Assembly: GCF_030410515.1 (NCBI RefSeq)
Contig: NZ_JAUHHD010000004.1
Span: forward strand, 62,001-126,000
DNA: 64,000 nucleotides
Source: Arthrobacter sp. YD4
GTDB taxonomy: Bacteria > Actinomycetota > Actinomycetes > Actinomycetales > Micrococcaceae
Direction: 5' to 3'
Shown here: in pieces, positions 16,517 through 25,556 of the stretch
How the letters are laid out: every line of letters starts with the position of its first letter
How positions within the stretch are numbered: the stretch's first letter is position 1
Position numbers and translations under genes: made by a program
Notes under the pieces: generated by a model
Database searches by the model: none
What the model was told of the DNA's origin: nothing
What the model saw: the letters and a program-made list of their open reading frames with translations, nothing else

Positions 16517-17496
16517 GCGGCGGGCACGGTCGTGCAGCGCTCACCGACGCCGACGTGCCGGCGTGGTGGCAGCGGCTGGGCCTGCCCGGCCTGATCGACA
16601 TCCACACGCATTTCCTCCCGGAACGGATGCTCCGCCGGGTCTGGGCCCATTTCGACGAGGCCGGCCCCCTGGTCGGCCGGCCCTGGCCGATCACCTACCG
16701 CACCGCGCAGGACCAGCGGCTCGCCACCCTCCGCGCCCTCGGCGTCCGGCGCTTCACCGCCCTGACCTATGCTCACCGGCCGGACATGGCGACGGACCTC
16801 ACCGACTTCGCCCTGGACCTCGCCGCCGCCGAGCCGGACTGCGTCCCCAGCGCGACCTTCTACCCGGAGGAGGGCGTGGTCGGACAGGTGGAGCGGGCCC
16901 TCTCCCGTGGTGCCAGGGTCTTCAAGATCCATGCCCAGGTGGGCGGCTTCGACCTGCGCGAGCCCATCCTGGACCCGGCCTGGGGACTCCTGGCCGACGC
17001 CGGCATTCCCGTCGTCATCCACGTCGGCTCCGGCCCCGTCCCCCGGCACGGATTCACCGGCCCCGACAAGCTCGAGGGGGTGCTGCGCCGCCACCCGGAC
17101 CTGACCGCCGTCGTCGCCCACCTCGGCGCCCCGGAGTACGCCGAGTTCCTGGACCTGGCCGACCGCTACCCCGGCGTCCACCTGGACACCACCATGGCCT
17201 TCACCGACTTCTTCGAGTCCGTGACCCCGTTCCCGGCGGGCCTGCTCCCCCGGCTGGCGGACCTCGGTGACCGGGTGGTGCTGGGCAGCGACTTCCCCAA
17301 CATCCCCTATCCCTACGCCCACCAGCTGGAGGCGCTGGAACGGCTGCGGGACCGGGAGCCGCGGCTCGACGACGCCTGGCTGCGGGCCGTGTGCTGGGAC
17401 AACGGCGCCCGGCTGATCGGGGACGGCGCTGGTCCTTCAGCTGTTCCCTTATCCGCGCCGAGCCTGAATGATGGGTCCCATGACGAAACCCTATGA
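16513..17496 (+). CDS. Amidohydrolase-family metal-dependent hydrolase
   Basis: A 327-residue TIM-barrel hydrolase of the Amidohydrolase_2 group. Metal-site motifs are LIDIHTHFLPE (HxH), KIHAQVGGFD, VVIHVGSGPVP, VVAHLGAPEY and the terminal aspartate in LGSDFPNIPYPY. Relatives include decarboxylases and lactonases such as ACMSD-like enzymes; no substrate can be named. GTG 16513 overlaps the hydrolase stop (GTGA). The C-terminus overlaps the next small gene by 17 bp. Operon partners are a GerW-like protein and a serine hydrolase. Confidence 0.85.
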   Translation: MSGGHGRAALTDADVPAWWQRLGLPGLIDIHTHFLPERMLRRVWAHFDEAGPLVGRPWPITYRTAQDQRLATLRALGVRRFTALTYAHRPDMATDLTDFALDLAAAEPDCVPSATFYPEEGVVGQVERALSRGARVFKIHAQVGGFDLREPILDPAWGLLADAGIPVVIHVGSGPVPRHGFTGPDKLEGVLRRHPDLTAVVAHLGAPEYAEFLDLADRYPGVHLDTTMAFTDFFESVTPFPAGLLPRLADLGDRVVLGSDFPNIPYPYAHQLEALERLRDREPRLDDAWLRAVCWDNGARLIGDGAGPSAVPLSAPSLNDGSHDETL

Positions 17497-17701
17497 AGCG
17501 TCCCGCCCCATCGAGTCCGACAACCCGGAGGCGGTGACGTCCGCCGTCCGCGAGGCCACCAACGAACTCCGTGACACCCTGCAGCGCGACGGCATCGAGG
17601 TCAGTTTTCAGGACCTGGCGTTGCTGGGCCACTCGGAATCCTGGGACGACGAGGGACAGCGCTGGGTGCACGTCGCCTGGGACGGCGCCGAGGCCGGCTA
17701 G
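17480..17701 (+). CDS. Small conserved-looking protein of unknown function
   Basis: A 73-residue acidic soluble protein, not recognised. It starts at ATG 17480 inside the end of the amidohydrolase gene; in-frame ATGs at 17468 and 17471 are alternatives. The sequence has a helix SAVREATNELRDTLQRD followed by IEVSFQDLALLGHSESWDD and QRWVHVAWDG. Codon use matches the neighbours. It is probably the last gene of the preceding operon. Confidence 0.6.
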   Translation: MTKPYEASRPIESDNPEAVTSAVREATNELRDTLQRDGIEVSFQDLALLGHSESWDDEGQRWVHVAWDGAEAG

Positions 17702-17744
17702 CCCCCGACACCGGACGCTGCACAGGCACCGACCGCTGCGACAG

Positions 17745-17764
17745 TACAGAAATCGCTGTAGTAT
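17745..17764 (+). promoter_or_regulatory. Operator and -10 of the cmtR-like gene
   Basis: The inverted repeat TACAG-aaatcg-CTGTA (17745-17760) overlaps a TAGTAT -10 hexamer (17759-17764). The start ATG at 17771 is six bases beyond the -10, so the transcript is probably leaderless. The arrangement fits autorepression by the ArsR-family protein, released by metal. Confidence 0.75.
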
Positions 17765-17770
17765 TTTCGC

Positions 17771-18097
17771 ATGCAGACACTGACCAGCACGGGCGTCCTG
17801 GCCCGGTTCGGCAAGGCGCTCGCGGACCCCACCCGGTCCTCGATCCTGCTGAGGCTCAAGGACGGGCCGGCGTTCCCGGGCGAGCTGGCCGAGTCCCTCG
17901 GCGTGAGCCGGCAGATGCTCTCCAATCACCTGGCCTGCCTGCGGGACTGCGGCCTCGTCGTCGCCGAGCCGGCCGGACGCAAGGTCCGCTACGAACTCTC
18001 GGACGCCAGGCTCGCCCACGCCCTCGGGGATCTGCTGGAGGTCATTCTCACCGTGGAGCCCATCTGCACCTGCCCGGACGAGGACTGCACGCCGTGA
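17771..18097 (+). CDS. ArsR/SmtB-family metal sensor, CmtR-like
   Basis: A 108-residue winged-helix repressor. The recognition helix is in LAESLGVSRQMLSNHLACLRD. Cysteines sit at 56 and 60 (ACLRDC) and at 99, 101 and 106 (CTCPDEDC). Mycobacterial CmtR binds Cd/Pb through Cys57, Cys61 and Cys102, so the pattern matches with a shift of one. It overlaps the downstream CDF transporter gene by four bases (GTGA). A palindromic operator lies on its promoter. Expected behaviour is metal-released autorepression covering the transporter. The metal is most likely Cd(II), Pb(II) or Zn(II). Confidence 0.88.
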   Translation: MQTLTSTGVLARFGKALADPTRSSILLRLKDGPAFPGELAESLGVSRQMLSNHLACLRDCGLVVAEPAGRKVRYELSDARLAHALGDLLEVILTVEPICTCPDEDCTP

Positions 18098-19014
18098 GCG
18101 GGCACCACGACCACTCGCAGGCCGTCGACGCCGACGGCAACCGCACCCGGCTGCTGCTGGTCTTCGGCATCACGGTCCTGGTCATGGTTGCGGAGATCAT
18201 CGGCACGGTGCTCTCGGGCAGCCTGGCCCTGCTGGCCGACGCCGGACACATGTTCACGGACGCGGCCGGCCTGCTGATCGCGCTGATCGCGGCGTCCCTG
18301 GCGCTCCGGCCCGCCACCATGAAGCGGACCTGGGGTTTCAAGCGCGCCGAGATCCTGGCCGCGGCCCTGCAGGCGGGGCTGTTGCTGATCGTGGGCGCCT
18401 TCGTGATCGTCGAAGGCATCCGGCGCCTCTTCGAGCCGCCCGAGGTGGGCTCCTCGCTGATGCTCTGGTTCGGCGTGATCGGCCTGGCCGGCAACGCCGT
18501 GGGCCTGCTGGTCCTGGCCGCCGGCCGGAAGCACAACTTCAACATGCGCGCCGCGTTCCTCGAGGTGCTCAATGACGCTCTGGGCTCCGTGGCGGTGATC
18601 GTCGCCGCCCTGGTGATCGCCTGGACCGGCTGGACCCGGGCCGACGCGCTGGTGTCCCTGCTGATCGGTGCGCTGATCATCCCGCGGACGCTCAAACTGC
18701 TGATGGAGACCGTGCACGTCCTGCTCGAGAGCACCCCTAAGGGCCTCGACCTGGGCCAGGTGCGGACCCACATCCTGGCACTGCCGCACGTGATCGACGT
18801 CCATGACCTGCACGCCTCGCTGGTGGGGTCCGGCACCCCGGTAATTACCGGGCACGTCACGCTCGAGGACGAGTGCCTCACCGACGGCCACGCCGCGACC
18901 ATCCTGGCCGACCTGCAGCGCTGCGTTGCCGAACACTTCGACATCTCCGTGGAGCACTCCACCTTCCAGCTCGAACCGGCGGCCCACCGGGACCAGGAGC
19001 ACCTGCCCCACTAG
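18094..19014 (+). CDS. Cation diffusion facilitator (CzcD/ZitB-like metal exporter)
   Basis: A 306-residue six-helix proton-coupled exporter. An N-terminal GHHDHS precedes TM2 with LADAGHMFTDAAGL (HxxxD). TM5 reads EVLNDALGSVAV, where the usual HxxxD is ExxxD. A cytoplasmic ferredoxin-like domain follows (HVIDVHDLHASLV, HVTLEDEC, FDISVEHSTFQLE). The altered TM5 ligand could shift metal preference. GTG 18094 overlaps the sensor gene, so both are made from one transcript. It converges on hrpB with a five-base gap inside TAGGCGCCTA. Confidence 0.9.
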   Translation: MSGHHDHSQAVDADGNRTRLLLVFGITVLVMVAEIIGTVLSGSLALLADAGHMFTDAAGLLIALIAASLALRPATMKRTWGFKRAEILAAALQAGLLLIVGAFVIVEGIRRLFEPPEVGSSLMLWFGVIGLAGNAVGLLVLAAGRKHNFNMRAAFLEVLNDALGSVAVIVAALVIAWTGWTRADALVSLLIGALIIPRTLKLLMETVHVLLESTPKGLDLGQVRTHILALPHVIDVHDLHASLVGSGTPVITGHVTLEDECLTDGHAATILADLQRCVAEHFDISVEHSTFQLEPAAHRDQEHLPH

Positions 19015-19018
19015 GCGC

Positions 19019-21712
19019 CTACATCCGGTTCTTGACCTTCGCGGTGGCCGGGGCCGTCCACGGGTCTTCCGGCCACGGGTGCTTAGGGTAGCGTCCGCGC
19101 ATCTCCGCGCGGACCCGGGCGTACGGCCCGGACCAAAACGAGGCAAGGTCGTCCGTGACCGCCAGCGGCCGCCGCGCCGGGGACAGCAGATGGAAAAGCA
19201 CCGGCACCCGGCCCTCCACCAGCCGGGGCGTCCGATCCCAGCCGAAGCACTCCTGCAGCTTGACCGCGACGACGGGCCGGCCGCCGTCGTCGTCCGCCGC
19301 GGGGTAATCGATGCGGACCATCGAGCCGCTGGGAACCTTCAGGGATTCGGGCGCCAGCTCGGCCAGGCGCGACGCTTCGGGCCAGGGCAGCAGCCGCCGC
19401 AGCGGGTCCAGGAGGTCGACACCGGCAGTCCGGCCGCCCGCGGCCAGCGCCTCGAGTTCGGGCGCCAGCCAGTCCTCCAGCCGGGCCAACAGGGCCTCCT
19501 CCGAGACATCCGGCCAGGGCGCGCCGAGCTCCCGGTGCAGCAGAGCCAGCCGGCGGCGGAGCGCATCCGAGGCCGGTGACCAGCCGATGGCGCCCAGCCC
19601 CGCCCCGGCGAGGGCGCGGCCCACGGCCGCGCGGCCCGTTTCCGGCGTCGGACGCACCGGGGTGGAGGACAGCACGATCGCACCCAGCCGGCGTTCCTGG
19701 CGGGCGGTCACCCGGCCGCCGTCGAAAGCCGCGACCACCGTGTCGGTGAGCAGGTGCGCGGCGGCGGTTTCGGCATCTGCCGGGGCGAGGGGCGCCGCGG
19801 CGCGGATAACGGCGCCGGTGCCCGCAGCCTCATGCCCGTCGGCGCGGCTGACCTCCGCGACGGCGAGCCAGTCCTGCCCGGCGAGGCGGCTGCTGCCGGG
19901 AAGGGCGGCGCGGGTGCCTGAGGCGAGCAGGTAACGGTCGCCGGGGCCGGGCACCCGGCGCGCCACCCGGTCGGGGAAGGCGAGGGCGACGACGTGGCCG
20001 GCCTCCTCACCGGGCACCCCCGGGCCGGCCGGTTTCTTCCCGGTCTCCGCGGCGGCGGAGGGCGCCGGTTTGGGCGCAATTCGGCCACCCGCGCCCGCGG
20101 TACGGGCGATCGACTCCAGCCGCCGCACCTCGTCGGCCCAACTGCGCGCGCCGGGATCCCTGCCCGAGCGCAGTGCCGCCAGCAGCCCGGGCAGGTCCGC
20201 CCCGGGGGCGCGCTGGCCGCCGGACACGGCGGCGACGGCCTCGGCGGCCGCTCGGGGGCCCACCGCGGTACCGCCCTCCAGGAGCGCGCGGCCCAGCCGC
20301 GGGTCGGCGGGGATGCGTGCCAGGGTGCGGCCGAGGCCGGTGGCGTGGCCGTCGGCTCCGACGGCGCCCAGTTCCCGCAGGACCTCGACGGCGTCGGCCA
20401 TCGCCGCGGCCGGCGGGGCATCCGGCAACGCCATGCCGCGGCCCTCGGGGGAACCCCAGCAGGCGAGCACCAGGGCGGCCCCGGTGAGATCCGCGACGGT
20501 GATTTCCGGGGTGACATGCGCGGGGGCGGCACCGAAACTGCGCTCGTCGTAGCAGCGCACCACCCGGCCCGGGCCCAGGCGCGCTGCACGGCCGGCCCGC
20601 TGGCCCGCGGACGCCCGGGAACAGGACACGGTGACCAGGCCGGTCATGCCGCGGGCGGCGTCGCGGCGCGGTTCGCGGGCCAGGCCCGAGTCGATCACCA
20701 GGCGGACGCCCGGGACGGTGAGGGATGATTCGGCGAGCGCGGTGCTGACGATGATCCGCGGCTGCCCGCCGGGGACGCGCCCGGACACCGCCCGGTCCTG
20801 GGTCGCGGGGTCGGCCTGGCCGTGCAGCTCCAGCACCTCCGCCGTCGTCCGTCCCCGCAGCCGTGACGCCACGTGCGTGACTTCCCGGGCGCCCGGCATG
20901 AAGACGAGCGCGTCGAGATCGTCCCCGGCGGCGACGGCGGCGGCGTGCGTGGCGGCCGCCGTGTCCGCGACGTGGTCCAGGAAGGAGCGCGTCACACCGC
21001 GGGCGTCCAGCCGCGGTCCCGGCGCGGGCGCCCACTGCACCTCCAGCGGATGGAGCGCGCTGGGGCAGCCGACGACGGGCGCCGGCACGGCCGGGGAGGC
21101 ATCGGAGTCCCCAAGCAGTTCGGCGAAGCGGCGCGCGTCCAGGGTGGCGGACATTGCTACCAGGGCCAGGTCGCCGCGGAGCTGGCGCACCTCGGCCAGC
21201 ATGCCCAGCAGCAAATCCGTCTCCAGCCCTCGTTCGTGCACCTCATCCAGCACGACGGCGGCGGTCCCCTCCAGTCCCGGGTCGGCGAGCAGGCGACGCA
21301 GCAGGATCCCCGGGGTGACGAATTCCACGAGCGTGTCCGGGCCGGTCCGCCGCTCGCCGCGTACCGCGTAGCCCACCCGCTCCCCCAGCGGGCTGCCGTC
21401 CAGGGCGGCGAGGCGGCGGGCTGCGGCGCGGGCGGCGACCCGGCGGGGCTGGGTGACCACGATCCGGGCGGGCGCCCCGTTCGGGGCGGCGGCCGCGTCG
21501 CCGGCCAGTGCCAGGTTCGCCAGCAACGGGGGCACCAGCGTGGTCTTTCCGGTCCCCGGCGGCGCCTCCACCACCGCGGCAGCACCGGGGCCACCGGCCG
21601 CCAGCGCCCCGGCCAGCTCTCCCAGGGACCCGGCGAATACCAGGCCCGCGCCGATGGCACCCATGTCAAAGGGACGGCGATGGAAGCGGGGATTCCTGGC
21701 GGGGGCAGTCAC
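19019..21712 (-). CDS. hrpB: ATP-dependent helicase HrpB
   Basis: DEAH/RHA-type helicase of about 897 residues. Motifs in order: Walker A EAPPGTGKTTLVPP, Ia VVTQPRRVAARAAA, the DEVH box VVLDEVHERGLETD, SAT in VAMSATLDAR, and the RecA2 motifs IIVSTALAESSLTVPGV and RAGRAARLGPGR. The HrpB-specific C-terminus ends with RGRYPKHPWPEDP, diagnostic for the family. Start taken as GTG 21712, behind GGGGAGAATGGAAG; the frame can be read to 21880 but would overlap the divergent gene. The role of HrpB in actinobacteria is unknown, and mRNA processing is reported for relatives. Confidence 0.9.
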   Translation of the reverse strand: MTAPARNPRFHRRPFDMGAIGAGLVFAGSLGELAGALAAGGPGAAAVVEAPPGTGKTTLVPPLLANLALAGDAAAAPNGAPARIVVTQPRRVAARAAARRLAALDGSPLGERVGYAVRGERRTGPDTLVEFVTPGILLRRLLADPGLEGTAAVVLDEVHERGLETDLLLGMLAEVRQLRGDLALVAMSATLDARRFAELLGDSDASPAVPAPVVGCPSALHPLEVQWAPAPGPRLDARGVTRSFLDHVADTAAATHAAAVAAGDDLDALVFMPGAREVTHVASRLRGRTTAEVLELHGQADPATQDRAVSGRVPGGQPRIIVSTALAESSLTVPGVRLVIDSGLAREPRRDAARGMTGLVTVSCSRASAGQRAGRAARLGPGRVVRCYDERSFGAAPAHVTPEITVADLTGAALVLACWGSPEGRGMALPDAPPAAAMADAVEVLRELGAVGADGHATGLGRTLARIPADPRLGRALLEGGTAVGPRAAAEAVAAVSGGQRAPGADLPGLLAALRSGRDPGARSWADEVRRLESIARTAGAGGRIAPKPAPSAAAETGKKPAGPGVPGEEAGHVVALAFPDRVARRVPGPGDRYLLASGTRAALPGSSRLAGQDWLAVAEVSRADGHEAAGTGAVIRAAAPLAPADAETAAAHLLTDTVVAAFDGGRVTARQERRLGAIVLSSTPVRPTPETGRAAVGRALAGAGLGAIGWSPASDALRRRLALLHRELGAPWPDVSEEALLARLEDWLAPELEALAAGGRTAGVDLLDPLRRLLPWPEASRLAELAPESLKVPSGSMVRIDYPAADDDGGRPVVAVKLQECFGWDRTPRLVEGRVPVLFHLLSPARRPLAVTDDLASFWSGPYARVRAEMRGRYPKHPWPEDPWTAPATAKVKNRM

Positions 21713-21821
21713 ACTTCCATTCTCCCCGCCCCGGCGCACCGGGCCGCACGCCGCCGTTCCCCACCCGCAGAACGGGCTGTGCGGACGGAATAGGAACCCC
21801 CGGTGGCGCGTTGGGGCTGAT

Positions 21822-22844
21822 GTGAAAAACATTGGCTTCCTGTCCTTTGGCCACTGGACCGACCACCCGGAGTCCGGCACCCGCAGCGCCTCGGATGCGC
21901 TCCTGCAGGCGATCGACCTCGCCGTCGCGGCCGAGGAACTGGGCGCGGACGGCGCCTACTTCCGCGTCCACCACTTCGCCCAGCAGTACGCCTCTCCCTT
22001 CCCGCTGCTGGCGGCGGTCGGCGCCAGGACCAGCCGCATCGAGATCGGCACCGGCGTCATCGATATGCGCTACGAGAACCCGCTCTACATGGCCGAGGAC
22101 GCCGGGGCAGCTGACCTGATCAGTGGCGGACGGCTGCAGCTCGGCATCAGCCGCGGGTCACCCGAGCAGGTCGTCGACGGGTGGCGGCACTTCGGCTACA
22201 CCCCGGCGGACGGCGAATCCGACGCCGACATGGGCCGCCGCCACACCGAACGGCTGCTCGAGGTACTGAAGGGCGAGGGCTTCGCCGCGCCGAGCCCGCG
22301 GCCGATGTTCCCGAACCCGCCGGGGCTGCTGCGGATTGAGCCGCACTCGGCGGGGCTCCGTGAGCGGATCTGGTGGGGCTCCGGCTCCAACGCCACCGCG
22401 GTCTGGGCCGCGAAACTCGGCATGAACCTGCAGAGTTCCACACTCAAGGACGACGAGAGCGGCAAGCCCTTCCACATCCAGCAGGCCGAACAGATCGAGC
22501 TTTACCGGCAGGCCTGGAAGGACGCCGGCCACCAGCGCGAACCCCGTGTGTCGGTCAGCCGCAGCATCGTCGCCCTGACGGACGAGCGGGACTGGCACTA
22601 CTTCGGCCGTGACCGGCGCAGCTCGGACCAGATCGGCAACATCGACGAAAAAACCCGGGCGATCTTCGGCCGCTCCTACGCCGGAGCCCCGGACGAACTT
22701 GCCGCCAAACTGGCCGAGGACGAGGCGATCGCCGCGGCCGACACCCTGCTGCTGACCGTCCCCAACCAGCTGGGCGTCGACTACAACGCCCACGTCATCG
22801 AGTCCGTGCTCAAGCACGTCGCCCCGCAACTGGGCTGGCGCTGA
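21822..22844 (+). CDS. LLM-class flavin-dependent oxidoreductase
   Basis: Luciferase-like monooxygenase of 340 residues using reduced flavin or F420. Motifs include NIGFLSFGHW at the N-terminus, GADGAYFRVHHF, TSRIEIGTGVIDMRYENP, GRLQLGISRGSPEQV and IWWGSGSNATAVWAAKLGMN. The C-terminus (LLLTVPNQLGVDYNAHV) matches bacterial-luciferase-fold proteins. GTG 21822 is chosen because homology starts there, 110 bp from the divergent hrpB start. Substrate is unknown. A small 90-residue gene follows 29 bp downstream. Confidence 0.85.
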   Translation: MKNIGFLSFGHWTDHPESGTRSASDALLQAIDLAVAAEELGADGAYFRVHHFAQQYASPFPLLAAVGARTSRIEIGTGVIDMRYENPLYMAEDAGAADLISGGRLQLGISRGSPEQVVDGWRHFGYTPADGESDADMGRRHTERLLEVLKGEGFAAPSPRPMFPNPPGLLRIEPHSAGLRERIWWGSGSNATAVWAAKLGMNLQSSTLKDDESGKPFHIQQAEQIELYRQAWKDAGHQREPRVSVSRSIVALTDERDWHYFGRDRRSSDQIGNIDEKTRAIFGRSYAGAPDELAAKLAEDEAIAAADTLLLTVPNQLGVDYNAHVIESVLKHVAPQLGWR

Positions 22845-22873
22845 GCCCGTCCCCACAGAGAGCAGACCCCCTG

Positions 22874-23146
22874 ATGCACTTCCAGCAGGACGCCGAGGGC
22901 TTCATCCGGATGCCTCGGCACCTTCCGGCCGGCACCCCCGTCACCATCACCTTCAGCGACGGCTCCACCGCGGAGTTCACCGGACGGGACCTCAACGCCG
23001 CCTACGACCGGTCGCTGGCCGAGTTCCGGGCCGGAAACAACCTGGACGCGAAGGGCTTCTCCCGGACACCGAAGGCACGGACCAACTCCGGCAACCGGAT
23101 CGAGTTCGTCCGCGTCCACCCGGACATGGCCCGCGGACGCGCCTGA
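22874..23146 (+). CDS. Small protein of unknown function
   Basis: A 90-residue soluble protein, not recognised. It begins with MHFQQDAEGFIRMP and contains a beta-rich TPVTITFSDGSTAEFTG stretch, then a polar basic C-terminus. The ATG at 22874 is preceded by AGAGAGCAG. It follows the flavin oxidoreductase gene closely on the same strand and is probably co-transcribed. Composition is like that of its neighbours. Confidence 0.6.
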   Translation: MHFQQDAEGFIRMPRHLPAGTPVTITFSDGSTAEFTGRDLNAAYDRSLAEFRAGNNLDAKGFSRTPKARTNSGNRIEFVRVHPDMARGRA

Positions 23147-23363
23147 CCCGCCTTCCACGCGGCACCGGCGTCGGACGTCAAAAAAAATTAATCAGCACAC
23201 TGCGGAACAATCCCGCCGGGTGCGCTGTTGTCTCCCACTGTGGCTCCGATCGGTTCGCCGGCCGGGGGCACATTCCGGCGCAGCCTTGGGCTGATCCCCC
23301 GCCGGCAGCTGTTGTTGATTCTCCCCAGACCGCTAACGAATCACAGATACACACTGGAGATAC

Positions 23364-24407
23364 ATGCTTACCGTTAACGCTTATGCCGCACCGTCCGCCA
23401 CCGGCGATCTGGTCCCCACCACGATCGAACGCCGCGACGTCGGACCCCATGACGTCCTGATCGAGATCAAGTTCGCCGGCATCTGCCACTCGGATATCCA
23501 CACCGTCCGCGGCGACTGGGGCCCCCAGTCCTACCCGCTCGCTCCCGGCCACGAGATCGCCGGCATTGTCACCGAGGTCGGCTCCGCCGTCACCAAGCAC
23601 GCCGTCGGTGACCGCGTCGGCGTCGGCTGCATGGTCAACTCCTGCGGCGAGTGCGTGAACTGCCAGGCCGGCGAAGAGCAGTACTGCCTCAAGGGCAACA
23701 CCGGCACCTACGGCGCCGTCGACCGTGACGGCACCATCACCCAGGGCGGCTACTCTACCCACGTCGTCGTCACCGAAGACTTCGTGGTGCGGATCCCGGA
23801 GGGCATCGAGCTCGACGTCGCCGCTCCCCTGCTGTGCGCCGGCATCACCACCTACTCCCCGCTGAAGCACTGGAACGCCGGCCCCGGCAAGAAGGTCGCC
23901 GTCGTTGGCCTGGGCGGCCTGGGCCACATGGCCGTCAAGCTCGCCCACGCCATGGGCGCCGAGGTGACCGTCCTCTCGCAGTCGCTGAAGAAGCAGGAAG
24001 ACGGCCTGAAGCTGGGCGCCGACCACTACTACGCCACGAGCGACGAGAACACCTTCAGTGAGCTCGCCGGCAGCTTCGACCTGATCATCAACACGGTCAG
24101 CGCTTCGATCGACATCAGCTCCTACCTGCAGCTGCTGCGCCTCGACGGCACCATGGTCAACGTTGGCGCCCCCGCCGAGCCGCTGCCGGTCAACGCGTTC
24201 GCCCTGATCGGCGGCCGGCGCTCCTTCGCCGGTTCCATGATCGGCGGCATCCGCCAGACCCAGGAGATGCTGGACTTCTGCGCCGAGCACCACCTGGGCG
24301 CCGAGATCGAGGTCATCCCGGCCGAGAAGATCAACGAGGCTTACGAGCGCGTTCTGGCTTCCGACGTGCGCTACCGCTTCGTGATCGACACGGCCACGCT
24401 CAGCTAG
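23364..24407 (+). CDS. Zinc-dependent NAD(P)-alcohol dehydrogenase (YahK/CAD-like)
   Basis: Medium-chain dehydrogenase of 347 residues that interconverts alcohols and aldehydes. Catalytic zinc ligands are C41 (GICHSD), H63-E64 (PGHEIAG) and a cysteine in [11 protein letters not shown]. The structural zinc loop has C94, C97, C100 and C108 ([12 protein letters not shown]). The Rossmann motif is [13 protein letters not shown]. Order and spacing match the YahK/cinnamyl-alcohol-dehydrogenase group. The ATG has a GGAG site six bases upstream. A 217-bp leader without a recognised element precedes it, and a strong terminator follows. Confidence 0.93.
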   Translation: MLTVNAYAAPSATGDLVPTTIERRDVGPHDVLIEIKFAGICHSDIHTVRGDWGPQSYPLAPGHEIAGIVTEVGSAVTKHAVGDRVGVGCMVNSCGECVNCQAGEEQYCLKGNTGTYGAVDRDGTITQGGYSTHVVVTEDFVVRIPEGIELDVAAPLLCAGITTYSPLKHWNAGPGKKVAVVGLGGLGHMAVKLAHAMGAEVTVLSQSLKKQEDGLKLGADHYYATSDENTFSELAGSFDLIINTVSASIDISSYLQLLRLDGTMVNVGAPAEPLPVNAFALIGGRRSFAGSMIGGIRQTQEMLDFCAEHHLGAEIEVIPAEKINEAYERVLASDVRYRFVIDTATLS

Positions 24408-24462
24408 GCACCCCGTCACCGGGGACGGTCCGCCAGGTGCGGCCCGTCCGCGGTGCCGGCAG

Positions 24463-24503
24463 ACGGCCCGGCGGCGCAGGAATTCCCTGTGCCGCCGGGC
24501 CGT
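24463..24503 (+). terminator. Hairpin terminator after the alcohol dehydrogenase
   Basis: An 18-bp stem (24463-24480 with 24486-24503) has one G-T wobble and loop AATTC. It lies 56 bp after the dehydrogenase stop and about 160 bp before the next gene. There is no T tract, as is common in high-GC actinobacteria. Confidence 0.82.
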
Positions 24504-24661
24504 TCCTGTGTCCGGGCCGTGGGCCAACCGAAAGATCTCCACAAATATCACCGGCCCGAAACCTGGGCGCAATATTGGCGGTACAGTCTGGATGGAAGGC
24601 CGGAGCGCCCCGCCCGGCCCGGGCATCCCCGGACTCCGCCCAGGAGAGAGTGCAGGTCGCC

Positions 24662-25162
24662 GTGAATCCCCTGTTCGTCCTCACCGCTGAAACGGCCGCC
24701 GGCGGCTCCACCCGCCGCGGCGTGCCCCTCCGCCCCATCAAGCCCGACGACGTCGACGAACTCTCACGGATGTATCACGAGTCGTACGCGGAGAGCCTTC
24801 CCCAGCCGCCCGAGCGGGCCACGGGCTGGATCGACGCGCTGCTCTCCGGAGCGGAGGGCGCCCACCTCCCCGAGGCCTCCGCCGTCCTGACCGGACCAGA
24901 GGGCCAGCTGACCGCGGCCATCATCGTCACCGAACCGGCCCCCGGCAGCGACGGGGAATGGGACGCCGTGATCGCCGAACTCTTCACCCACCCCGACTTC
25001 CGCCGCCAGGGCCTGGCTGACGAACTGCTTAGCCACTGCCTCGACACCCTCCAGATACAGGGCCGCAACACGGTGGCGGTTACGGTGGACAGCGGCAACT
25101 TCGCCGCGCTGGCGTTTTATCTATCCCGCGACTTCCGCCGCCACACCGACGACGACGCCTAG
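24662..25162 (+). CDS. GNAT family N-acetyltransferase
   Basis: A 166-residue acetyltransferase. LRPIKPDDVDELSRMYHESY is a typical GNAT opening, VIAELFTHPDFRRQGLADEL contains the acetyl-CoA loop (RRQGLA), and VTVDSGNFAALAFYLSRDF is the C-terminal motif B. GTG 24662 (AGG six bases upstream) is chosen; GTG 24650 is an in-frame alternative. Substrate is unknown. It appears monocistronic. Confidence 0.8.
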   Translation: MNPLFVLTAETAAGGSTRRGVPLRPIKPDDVDELSRMYHESYAESLPQPPERATGWIDALLSGAEGAHLPEASAVLTGPEGQLTAAIIVTEPAPGSDGEWDAVIAELFTHPDFRRQGLADELLSHCLDTLQIQGRNTVAVTVDSGNFAALAFYLSRDFRRHTDDDA

Positions 25163-25247
25163 GAGCCACCCCCGCCCCCGGGTTTTGTAACGTCACTGGA
25201 GTTATTGCTACCGTGGCGGGTACGTTTCAACATTTCTTGGGGGAAAT

Positions 25248-25424
25248 ATGAATAAGGCACAGCGACGCGCCCACGTGGAGCCGCCCTGTCCGGCCTGCGG
25301 ATCCCGGGTGGTTCCGAACTGGACCGACCAGCGGCATGCGTCCGCCCGGCAACCCGACTGGCAGGTCAGCGACCGGCAGTGCAGCTCGCAGCTGTGCCGG
25401 CTCAACGACCCGCAGAACTGGTAG
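25248..25424 (+). CDS. 58-residue cysteine-rich, zinc-ribbon-like protein
   Basis: A short gene with ATG at 25248 behind GGGGGAAAT and TAG at 25422. The protein has two cysteine pairs, CPAC near residue 14 and CSSQLC near residue 45, that could hold one zinc ion, with Arg/Gln-rich segments between them (VVPNWTDQRHASARQ). No family recognised. A good ribosome site, high third-position GC and paired cysteines support it as coding. Confidence 0.65.
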   Translation: MNKAQRRAHVEPPCPACGSRVVPNWTDQRHASARQPDWQVSDRQCSSQLCRLNDPQNW

Positions 25425-25556
25425 CGGCCCGGGCCCGGCCTCCCGGGTCAGGCGCCCCCCGGGCCGGATGGTAGGACTGCGTGAGCCGCCGGGATGATCC
25501 GGTGCCGCCCGCGTGTTGAAGCCCTCGGAAGAACACACCACCCGAGAGGAACCATC

